DNA from: Pseudomonadota bacterium
Lineage (GTDB): Bacteria > Pseudomonadota > Alphaproteobacteria > Sphingomonadales > Sphingomonadaceae
Reading direction: 5' to 3'
DNA length: 64,000 nucleotides
Assembly (NCBI GenBank): GCA_023423655.1
Contig: JAFAFE010000005.1
Span: 372,001-436,000 of the forward strand
Shown: positions 9,137 through 16,868 of the stretch, in pieces
Numbering within the stretch: the stretch's first letter is position 1
Layout: every line of letters begins with the position of its first letter
Notes under the pieces: model-generated
Databases searched by the model: none
Told to the model about the DNA's origin: nothing
What the model saw: the letters and a program-made list of their open reading frames with translations, nothing else
Made by a program: the position numbers and the translations under genes

Positions 9137-9390
9137 AAATCATTGAATTAAATTATAATAATCATAAAATAACATTTTATATAATTTCAAAATTTTATAT
9201 AATAAATCTTTATTTTTCTAACAGTTACACATTTTATTACAAGTATAGTGTAAGTTTTAGTAAAGTTTACACCAATTTTCTCAAAGTTACCTTTGCCCTA
9301 ATTTCAAGATATTCTCCAGTGATGTAACGGCGACTTATATATTTACAAAATGAATATTTAAGTGATTCTCGCTTTTCTGGAGAGATTATT
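9137..9390. promoter_or_regulatory. AT-rich leader upstream of the trimeric autotransporter gene
   Basis: About 250 bases are strikingly AT-rich, in sharp contrast with the surrounding GC-rich DNA. The block contains the direct repeat ATTTTATATAAT at 9174-9185 and 9192-9203. It also contains an inverted repeat, GTGTAA at 9248-9253 with TTACAC at 9267-9272. The stretch 8946-9136 before it holds no gene that I can support. The position suggests promoter and silencer or activator sites for the adhesin gene, but no factor can be named. Confidence 0.5.
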
Positions 9391-12300
9391 ATGGTTACTC
9401 GACATAGTTCGCCTACGCATCGTGCAACGCGCCGCGATTTGAAAATGGTTTCCAAGCTGGGCGGTGCCAGCCTCATTGTCATTGCGGCCCTTGCCATGAG
9501 CGCCAACACTGCACAGGCGCAGACCGAAGATGTTGTATGCGCCGACGCTGCAACCGGCGCGCCCATCGCGTCGCAACAGGCCGCCGCCGCGCTTGCATCG
9601 GGCGTGCAGGTCATCTGCGGTGCCGGGGCGCAAGCGACCGGGGACGGCGCGATTGCGGTCGGTAAAAATGCGAAAGCAACCGGACAAAGCGACAGCATCG
9701 CCATCGGCACCGACAGCGAGGCCACGGGCGTCAGCGCGGTTGCGGTGGGCGATACGGCAAAAGCCCTTGGCGCGCGCACCGTCGCCATCGGTAATAATGC
9801 CCGCGCAGGCAGAGGCCCCAATGAAGGGGCGGGCGCGGTAGCCGTCGGCAATGGCGCACAGGCGCTCACCAACGGGACCGTCTCTGTCGGCCAGAATGCA
9901 GGCGGCGGGGCGACCAATGCGGGCACTTCGCGCGTCGCTATCGGCGATAACGCAGGCACCAATGTCGACGGCAACACCAACACGGCTGTTGGCGCCCAAT
10001 CCGGCCAAACCATCAAAGGGGTCAATAATACCGCTTTGGGATATCAGGCGGGGCGCAATGTTCACGGCATTATAAGCCTTGTGAACGGGATGAATAATAC
10101 CGCCATCGGCACACGATCGGGCAATGTCGTTTCCGGCAGCCGCAATACCACCGTCGGGTGGGAAGCGGGCAGCAATGTCACGGGCTTTGACAATGTCTCC
10201 TTTGGCGGCCAATCGGGCATCAACGTCCAGGGTCGGCAAAATACCGCCAACGGCTATTATGCCGGAAGCGGCATCCAAGGCAGCTATAATGTCGCAAGCG
10301 GCACCGCTGCGGGTGCCAATGTGACCGGCTCTTATAATATCGCGCTTGGCGACCATGCAGGCACATTGACGCGCGTAACCGTCGCGTCCGATGGTCAACC
10401 GGACTTCTCCTCCAGCGATAGACTCACCGTATCGGACAGCATCGCACTTGGTCGCGAAACGCAGGTGGGCGGCGACAATGCGATGGCACTTGGCAGCCTT
10501 GCCAATGCAACGCTTGCCAACAGCGTCGCTTTGGGCGCGAACGCTCTCGCCGATACGGTGATCGGCACCGCCAGCGGCACGATTGCAGGCACCACCTATA
10601 ATTATGCGGGCAGCGTCCCGCTTTCGACCGTCAGCATCGGCAAAGCCGGGGAAGAACGCACGATCACCAACCTTGCTGCGGGCCGGGTCGATGCGACCTC
10701 GACCGATGCGGTGAACGGGTCACAGCTTGCCGCCACCAATGCGGCGCTTGATGAAGCGGCGGCCGCCGCCGATAATTCGGTGCAATATGACGATCCGGAC
10801 AAGGCCAGCGTAACGCTGGGCGGCGTGGCATCGACCGATGGCGGCGTCAGCAACGGCACCAAAATCACCAATGTCGCACAAGGCAATGTCGCGGACGGTT
10901 CGACCGATGCGGTCAACGGCACCCAGCTTTATCAGGTGCAGCAACAAATGCTCGCCGGACAAACCCATTATGTCAGCATCAATGACAATGGCACGCAGGG
11001 CGCAAACTATAATAATGATGGCGCTGTAGCCCGCAACAGCATGGCGATTGGTGTCGGCGCATCGGCGACGGGGTACGCCGAAGAAGGCGTTGCTATGGGT
11101 CCCAACGCCGCCGTCAAGGGCTGGAGGAGTGTTGCGATTGGAAATCAGGCCATCGCTAACGGTTCAGAGGGCATCGCAATCGGCAACTCAGCGATAAGCA
11201 ATGGCGGCGTTTCAATAGGCGCCAATACTGCTACCGGCATTATGGCGGTATCAATAGGCAATAACGCAGGAGAGCAAGCATCCGGCAATGGCAATACCAG
11301 TGTCGGATGGTATGCGGGCAGATTTATCACTGGCCATTTTAATTCAGTTTTTGGCACCTCAGCAGGTCAAAATGTAACCGGCACCTCTAACTCGATTTTC
11401 GGCTTACATGCAGGCGAAAAGCTAACTGGCAGCCGCAACGTATCGCTTGGAAACTATGCGATGACGGAGGCAACCGGATCGGAAAATATCGCCATCGGGT
11501 CAAGGTCCAGCACGGGTATCATAGGTGATCACAATATGGCGCTGGGCTATATGGCGAACAATAGAACCGAAGGCGATCACAATATTGCACTTGGCATGTC
11601 CGCTGGAGGCTACTCTTTTGGCGACAATAATAGCGCGATTGGGTATCAGGCGGGTTTCGGCACGATCGGCGATCAGAATATCGCGTATGGTTTTAGCGCG
11701 GGCTATCTCAATCGTGGTAGCAATAATGTTTTGATGGGCACCCAAGCCGGGAGTCGGGGCGACCTCAACGATCCGGCAGCGCTGCAACTCACCACGGCAA
11801 ACGAGGTCATTGCCATTGGACAGAATAGTTTCGCCAATCAGGATACAGCGGTCGCCATCGGTAAAGACGCTACCGCCAATGCAAGCGTTGGCGATGTGGC
11901 GCTGGGTGCCGGGTCGGTGACGGATTTGGCGGTTGGTACGGCCTCCGGCACGATTGCGGGCATCACTTATAATTATGCAGGCACCAACCCGCTTTCGACC
12001 GTGAGCGTCGGTGCGGTGGGCGCTGAACGCACCGTCACCAATGTGGCGGCAGGGCGCGTGTCGGCAAGCTCGACCGATGCGATTAACGGTTCACAGCTTG
12101 CCGCGACCAATGATGCGGTGGAAGATGCCATCCTTCAGGCGCAAGGCAATACAGCCGCGCTTGGCGGCGGGGCAGCTTATGATCCGGCAACCAGCCTCTA
12201 TACCGCGCCTTCCTATGTCACCTCGACCGGCACCTATAATAATGTCGGCGATGCGCTGGTTGCGGGCAATAACCAGACCAATGCGCTGGGCAATAGCGTG

Positions 12301-15300
12301 GCGTCGGGCCTTGGCGGCACGTCCAGCTATGATCCGGTAACGGGTCAGGTAACGACCGGCCTCAACGTGGGCGGCACTGATTATAGCGATGTGAACTCGG
12401 CCCTCAACGCCGTCAGCACACAGGCTTCGGCAGGCTGGAATGTCACCACCGGCGCGGTCGGTAGCGGCATAGTCAATGGCAGCAGCCTTGCCAATGTTGC
12501 CCCCGGCGCTACCCACACCATCACAGCGGGCGACAATATTGTCGCAACGCAAAATGGCACCGAAGTGCAGCTTGCGGTCAATCCCGACCTCAAAGTCACC
12601 AGTGTCACCACCGGCAATACGGTGATGGACAATGATGGTGTGACGGTAAGCGGCGGGGCCAATGGTCCGGTATCGCTGACCGGCAACGGCCTTGATAATG
12701 GCGGCAATACAATCACCAATGTCGCGGCTGGCGTGAATGACACCGATGCGGTCAATGTCAGCCAGTTGGCGGCGGCTACAACCGCAGGCGCAAATGCCGA
12801 TGAACGCGCGGTCAAATATGACTGGACCGACTTGGACGGCGATGGCGTGGTAGACCCGGGTGAAGTGGATTATAGCAAGGTAACACTTGCGGGCGCCACG
12901 GGCACCACTATCGACAATCTGGCTCCCGGCACGATTGACGCAAGCTCGATGCAGGCGGTCAACGGCTCGCAAATCCATGCCAACCAGCAAAGCCTTGCCA
13001 ATGCACTGGGCGGCGGTTCGGTAGTCAATGCGGACGGCACTTTAAGTGCGCCTTCTTATGTCACCTCGACCGGCACCTATAATAATGTCGGTGATGCGCT
13101 GATTGCGGGCAATAATCAGATTAACCTGCTGGGCAATAGCGTCGCATCGGGCCTTGGCGGGACGTCAAGCTATGATCAGACGACGGGCCAGCTCACCACC
13201 GCGCTTACCGTGGGCGGGGTCAATTATAGCGATGTGAACTCGGCGCTGAATGCCGTCGGCGCGCAGGCTGGCGCGGGATGGACGGTGACCACCGATGCGA
13301 GCGGCACGGGTGAGTCCGTAGCGACGCTTGGCGACTATACCGTGGAGCCGGGCGAAAATCTGGGCATCACGGCGGGTAATAATATGATTATTACCCAGGA
13401 CGGCACGGATCTGGAATTTGCGGTCAATCCGAACCTTAAAATCACCAGCGTGACCACCGGCAACACGGTGATGAACAATGATGGTGTTACCGTAAATGGC
13501 GGAGCCAATGGCCCGGTATCGCTGACCAATAATGGCCTGAACAATGGCGGCAATATCATCACCAATGTCGCGGCTGGCGTGAACGACACCGACGCGGTCA
13601 ATGTCAGCCAACTTGCCGCGGCTACAACCGCGGGCACCAATGCCGATGAACGCGCGGTCAAATATGACTGGACCGATCTGGACGGCGACGGTGTGGTCGA
13701 CCCGGGAGAGGTCGATTATAGTAAGGCAACGCTTGCGGGCGTTGGCGGCACCACTATCGACAATCTTGCCCCCGGCACCATCGATGCAACCTCGATGCAG
13801 GCGGTCAACGGCTCGCAAATCCATGCCAACCAGCAAAGCCTTGCCAATGCGCTGGGCGCCGGTTCGGTGGTCAATGCGGACGGCACGCTCGGCGCGCCTT
13901 CTTATGTCACCTCGACCGGCACCTATAATAATGTGGGCGACGCGCTGGTTGCGGGCAATAACCAGACCAATGCGCTGGGCAATAGTGTCGCATCGGGCCT
14001 TGGCGGCACGTCCAGCTATGATCCGGTAACGGGTCAGGTGACGACCGGCCTCAGTGTGGGCGGCACTAATTATAGCGATGTGAACTCGGCCCTCAACGCT
14101 GTCAGCACACAGGCTTCGGCAGGCTGGAATGTCACCACCGGCGCGGTCGGTAGCGGCATAGTCAATGGCAGCAGCCTTGCCAATGTCGCCCCCGGCGCTA
14201 CCCACACCATCACAGCGGGCGACAATATTGTCGCGACGCAAAACGGCACCGAAGTGCAGCTTGCGGTCAATCCCGACCTCAATGTCACCAGCGTCACCAC
14301 CGGCAATACGGTGATGGACAATGATGGTGTCACGGTAAGCGGCGGGGCCAATGGTCCGGTATCGCTGACCGGCAACGGGCTTGATAATGGCGGCAACACG
14401 ATCAGCAATGTCGCGGCTGGTGTGAATGACACTGATGCGGTCAATGTGGCGCAGCTTAACCAGACCAACCAGCAGGTCACCGACCTGTCGAACCGCACCG
14501 ATGCGCTGGGCGAAAGCGTGGCGTCGGGGCTGGGCGGCAATAGCAGCTATGACCCCGTAACGGGTCAGGTGACGACCGACCTCAATGTCGGCGGCACCAG
14601 CTATACGGACGTCAACAGTGCGATCAATGCGATCAACGCGACCGCCAATGCGGGCTGGAATATCCAGGCCAATGGCGGTGCATCGAGCAATATCGCCACC
14701 AACGGCACGCTCAATGTGACGCAAGGGTCGAACACGCAAGTGACCTTGCAGGGCAATGAGTTGCAGGTTGCGGTGGTCGATAATCCGACCTTCTCCGGCA
14801 TGGTCACGGCCAATGGCGGCTTGACGGTCGGCGCTGGCCAGACGGTCGACATGGGCGGCAATGTTGTCACCAATGTCGGCGCAGGGGCGGTCAATGCCAC
14901 CTCGACCGATGCAGTCAACGGCTCGCAGCTTTATGCCGCCAGCGTGGCAGCGCAAAATTCGGTGCAATATGACGAAGGCCACACATCTGTGACCTTCAAC
15001 CCCGGCGGGGATGCCATCCAGTTGCATAATGTCGCAGCCGGAACCGCGCCAACCGATGCGGTCAATGTCGCCCAGCTTAATGCCGGAATGAACGATGCTG
15101 TGGCCCGCGCCAACAGCTATACCGACAGCCGGATCATGATGCTGGAATATGACCTTGGCAACGCCCGCCGCGATGCCAATGCGGGGACGGCCGGGGCGCT
15201 CGCCGCTGCCGGACTGCCGCAAGCCTATGAGCCCGGCAAGGGCATGATTGCGGGCGGGGTCGGCTATTATGACGGCCAGACCGCCTTTGCCATCGGCGGG

Positions 15301-15402
15301 TCGCGCGTGTCGGATGATGGCCGCATCATCGTCAAGGCAGGCGCAACCTACAACACCCGCGGACGGGCCGGGGCCAATGTCGGCGTCGGTTACCAGTTCT
15401 GA
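9391..15402 (+). CDS. giant trimeric autotransporter adhesin (YadA-like)
   Basis: This 2003-residue type Vc surface adhesin has an extended signal region (residues 1-44, ending SANTAQAQ). YadA-type head repeats (AIAVGKNAKATG, SIAIGTDSEATG) are followed by 17-residue NTAxGxxAGxxVxG repeats to about 330. A neck (ERTITNLAAGRVDATSTDAVNGSQL) lies near 420-447. A second head runs about 550-850. The long stalk of about 850-1880 is built from three tandem copies of a roughly 281-residue unit. Two of these units carry a DLDGDGVVDPGE loop resembling an EF-hand. The last part of the chain, from about 1900 to 2003, holds a short coiled coil (NSYTDSRIMMLEYDLG) and the YadA anchor, ending in the aromatic F of VGVGYQF. 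A GAGAG ribosome-binding site precedes the ATG. It probably mediates adhesion or autoaggregation. Confidence 0.95.
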   Translation: MVTRHSSPTHRATRRDLKMVSKLGGASLIVIAALAMSANTAQAQTEDVVCADAATGAPIASQQAAAALASGVQVICGAGAQATGDGAIAVGKNAKATGQSDSIAIGTDSEATGVSAVAVGDTAKALGARTVAIGNNARAGRGPNEGAGAVAVGNGAQALTNGTVSVGQNAGGGATNAGTSRVAIGDNAGTNVDGNTNTAVGAQSGQTIKGVNNTALGYQAGRNVHGIISLVNGMNNTAIGTRSGNVVSGSRNTTVGWEAGSNVTGFDNVSFGGQSGINVQGRQNTANGYYAGSGIQGSYNVASGTAAGANVTGSYNIALGDHAGTLTRVTVASDGQPDFSSSDRLTVSDSIALGRETQVGGDNAMALGSLANATLANSVALGANALADTVIGTASGTIAGTTYNYAGSVPLSTVSIGKAGEERTITNLAAGRVDATSTDAVNGSQLAATNAALDEAAAAADNSVQYDDPDKASVTLGGVASTDGGVSNGTKITNVAQGNVADGSTDAVNGTQLYQVQQQMLAGQTHYVSINDNGTQGANYNNDGAVARNSMAIGVGASATGYAEEGVAMGPNAAVKGWRSVAIGNQAIANGSEGIAIGNSAISNGGVSIGANTATGIMAVSIGNNAGEQASGNGNTSVGWYAGRFITGHFNSVFGTSAGQNVTGTSNSIFGLHAGEKLTGSRNVSLGNYAMTEATGSENIAIGSRSSTGIIGDHNMALGYMANNRTEGDHNIALGMSAGGYSFGDNNSAIGYQAGFGTIGDQNIAYGFSAGYLNRGSNNVLMGTQAGSRGDLNDPAALQLTTANEVIAIGQNSFANQDTAVAIGKDATANASVGDVALGAGSVTDLAVGTASGTIAGITYNYAGTNPLSTVSVGAVGAERTVTNVAAGRVSASSTDAINGSQLAATNDAVEDAILQAQGNTAALGGGAAYDPATSLYTAPSYVTSTGTYNNVGDALVAGNNQTNALGNSVASGLGGTSSYDPVTGQVTTGLNVGGTDYSDVNSALNAVSTQASAGWNVTTGAVGSGIVNGSSLANVAPGATHTITAGDNIVATQNGTEVQLAVNPDLKVTSVTTGNTVMDNDGVTVSGGANGPVSLTGNGLDNGGNTITNVAAGVNDTDAVNVSQLAAATTAGANADERAVKYDWTDLDGDGVVDPGEVDYSKVTLAGATGTTIDNLAPGTIDASSMQAVNGSQIHANQQSLANALGGGSVVNADGTLSAPSYVTSTGTYNNVGDALIAGNNQINLLGNSVASGLGGTSSYDQTTGQLTTALTVGGVNYSDVNSALNAVGAQAGAGWTVTTDASGTGESVATLGDYTVEPGENLGITAGNNMIITQDGTDLEFAVNPNLKITSVTTGNTVMNNDGVTVNGGANGPVSLTNNGLNNGGNIITNVAAGVNDTDAVNVSQLAAATTAGTNADERAVKYDWTDLDGDGVVDPGEVDYSKATLAGVGGTTIDNLAPGTIDATSMQAVNGSQIHANQQSLANALGAGSVVNADGTLGAPSYVTSTGTYNNVGDALVAGNNQTNALGNSVASGLGGTSSYDPVTGQVTTGLSVGGTNYSDVNSALNAVSTQASAGWNVTTGAVGSGIVNGSSLANVAPGATHTITAGDNIVATQNGTEVQLAVNPDLNVTSVTTGNTVMDNDGVTVSGGANGPVSLTGNGLDNGGNTISNVAAGVNDTDAVNVAQLNQTNQQVTDLSNRTDALGESVASGLGGNSSYDPVTGQVTTDLNVGGTSYTDVNSAINAINATANAGWNIQANGGASSNIATNGTLNVTQGSNTQVTLQGNELQVAVVDNPTFSGMVTANGGLTVGAGQTVDMGGNVVTNVGAGAVNATSTDAVNGSQLYAASVAAQNSVQYDEGHTSVTFNPGGDAIQLHNVAAGTAPTDAVNVAQLNAGMNDAVARANSYTDSRIMMLEYDLGNARRDANAGTAGALAAAGLPQAYEPGKGMIAGGVGYYDGQTAFAIGGSRVSDDGRIIVKAGATYNTRGRAGANVGVGYQF
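12211..14448. repeat. large tandem repeat inside the adhesin stalk (about 843-846 bp period)
   Basis: Three copies begin at 12211, 13054 and 13900, each at the same TCCTATGTCACC-like motif. The third copy is partial and ends near 14448. Copies 1 and 3 are nearly identical over about 540 bp (offset 1689), while copy 2 is more diverged in its middle. The period is a multiple of three, so copy-number change would keep the reading frame open. Confidence 0.9.
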
Positions 15403-15428
15403 CGGGCGGCGAAGGAAAGGATGATTTT

Positions 15429-15872
15429 ATGAAAAAGACTATGATTATATCGGCCCTTCTGGCCAGCGCCCTTTCGACAGGGGTGCTGGCAAGCGGGGCG
15501 CTGGCGGAAAGTGCCGACAGCAAGACTGTGCTTCCGACCTATAAAGCCGAGGTCAATCCTGCGCTGTTCGAAGACACGGAGCGCACGATGAAGAAACGCG
15601 GCGTGACGGTTAACCCCGCCGATCTGCGAATGATTGTGCCGGGCGTCGATAAGGATAGCATCTATACGCTCATCGGTCCGCCGCATTTTGACGAAGGCAT
15701 TTCGCGCAAGTGGAATTATGTGCTGTTCTTTCCGGCGGGTAACGGGACGGAACGGCAGCGCTGCCGCGTCGAAATCCGTTTCCATCGCCCCGATAAGGCG
15801 CGCGCTGTCGAAGTGCAGCAATTGGTGTGGCAGGATCAGGCCTGCGCCGACCGCGTAGCCGGAGCGCAATAA
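15429..15872 (+). CDS. periplasmic BamE/SmpA-like protein
   Basis: This 147-residue secreted protein has a Sec signal peptide ending GALAES (about residues 1-28). The mature part carries a BamE/OmlA-like pattern: a helix leading to MIVPGVDKDSIYTLIGPP, then a strand run (RKWNYVLFFPAG) and CRVEIRF. BamE is an outer-membrane lipoprotein of the beta-barrel assembly machine. This protein has no lipobox cysteine, so it should be soluble in the periplasm. It lies 26 bases after the adhesin gene with an AAGGA site upstream, so it is likely co-expressed with it. A role in assembling or delivering the adhesin is inferred from position and fold. The BamE relation is by motif only. Confidence 0.7.
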   Translation: MKKTMIISALLASALSTGVLASGALAESADSKTVLPTYKAEVNPALFEDTERTMKKRGVTVNPADLRMIVPGVDKDSIYTLIGPPHFDEGISRKWNYVLFFPAGNGTERQRCRVEIRFHRPDKARAVEVQQLVWQDQACADRVAGAQ

Positions 15873-15875
15873 TCC

Positions 15876-16445
15876 ATGACATTCTCCCGTGCGGCAATGA
15901 AGTCCGGCAGCATGGCCTTTGTCGGCCTTGCAGCACTCTTCATCGCCGCCAGCGCCGCGTCCCCTGTCGCGGCACAAACTTCGGGGAGCAGCGGGCCTGC
16001 TTTCGGGCCTGCGCTCCCCGGTATTTGTTTGCTCGCCAAAAAAGAGGCGCTGACCGCGTCAGCCGCCAGCCGCGCCATCGAAGCGCGCATTGCCGCTGCC
16101 GAACGGGCGCTGGCAACCGCCGCAGCGCAGCAGGAGGCCGGTTTTACCGCCCGGCGCGGCCAACTCGCCATGCTTCAGGGCAAATTGGCCCCGGCCGATT
16201 ATGCGCGGCGCATGGCCGATATTGATACAGACCAGCGCACAGCGGCAGCGACCCGCAACCGCCAGACCGCGCTCATCGCAAGCGAAGCCGCCAAAGCGCG
16301 TGCAAGCCGTGAACAAAGGCTCGCGCAGGCGCTAACATCGGTGGTGACGGCGAAGAAATGCAGCCTCATCGTCGAACGCGACGCCACTTATGGCTGGAAC
16401 AATGCGATGGACATCACCCCTGATGTCATGCGTGCCATGCAATAA
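15876..16445 (+). CDS. OmpH/Skp-like periplasmic chaperone
   Basis: This 189-residue secreted protein resembles the Skp (OmpH) family of trimeric periplasmic chaperones that hold unfolded outer-membrane proteins. It has a signal peptide ending SPVAAQ, and then a conserved ALPGICLLAKKEALTAS opening (Skp-like 'i..vd...l...s.ag'). A long alanine- and charge-rich helical hairpin follows (SRAIEARIAAAERALATAAA to about residue 150). The closing stretch CSLIVERDATYGWNNAMDIT resembles the Skp C-terminal strand. An in-frame ATG at 15897 is an alternative start. It begins 3 bases after the BamE-like gene, completing an adhesin/BamE-like/Skp-like operon, which suggests a dedicated assembly set. Confidence 0.8.
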   Translation: MTFSRAAMKSGSMAFVGLAALFIAASAASPVAAQTSGSSGPAFGPALPGICLLAKKEALTASAASRAIEARIAAAERALATAAAQQEAGFTARRGQLAMLQGKLAPADYARRMADIDTDQRTAAATRNRQTALIASEAAKARASREQRLAQALTSVVTAKKCSLIVERDATYGWNNAMDITPDVMRAMQ

Positions 16446-16507
16446 GGCACTTCGGTCCCTTTTCGGTCCCAAGTCCCCGCATAAATTTTCAATAATGCCG
16501 GAAATAA

Positions 16508-16583
16508 TGGTGGAGCCTAGGGGAGTCGAACCCCTGACCTCTACACTGCCAGTGTAGCGCTCTACCAGCTGAGCTAAGGCCCC
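16508..16583 (-). tRNA. tRNA-Ala (GGC anticodon)
   Basis: The minus strand folds into a full cloverleaf of 76 nt beginning GGGGCCTTAGCTCAG. The anticodon stem is CTACA/TGTAG with loop CTGGCAG, giving anticodon GGC. The T arm is CAGGGGTTCGACTCCCCT, the discriminator is A, and the 3' CCA is encoded. Confidence 0.97.
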
Positions 16584-16868
16584 TTATAGGGAGCGCCGCT
16601 GGTCTCGACGCTCCGCAGGAAGCGCAGCCTTTAGGTCAGGGACGCGCCGGTATCAAGAGAAAATATTACGCATCGTCATAAAGTCGCGCGCGCCTTTGCG
16701 CTCCCGCAATATCACCGCTTTTGCCCGCGCCTTATCCACGCGCCCCGCCCTTCTCTAAGCCCTTTGTCAAAAAAATGACTTTCACGCCAAGGCCATCGCC
16801 GCACGGCTCCGTCTTGTGATTATCCAGGGACCATTTTGTCCGCCCAAAAAAATCATATGAGGAATTTG

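Noticed and set aside
12211..14448. CRISPR-like repetition
   Set aside because: The repeats are about 844 bases long and coding, without short repeats and unique spacers, and no cas genes are present.
13165..15222. Open frame of 685 codons on the minus strand opposite the adhesin stalk
   Set aside because: It mirrors the tandem repeats of the adhesin and its GC-rich codons. The predicted protein is rich in H, R, I and A with no domain, and the plus-strand gene is unambiguous.
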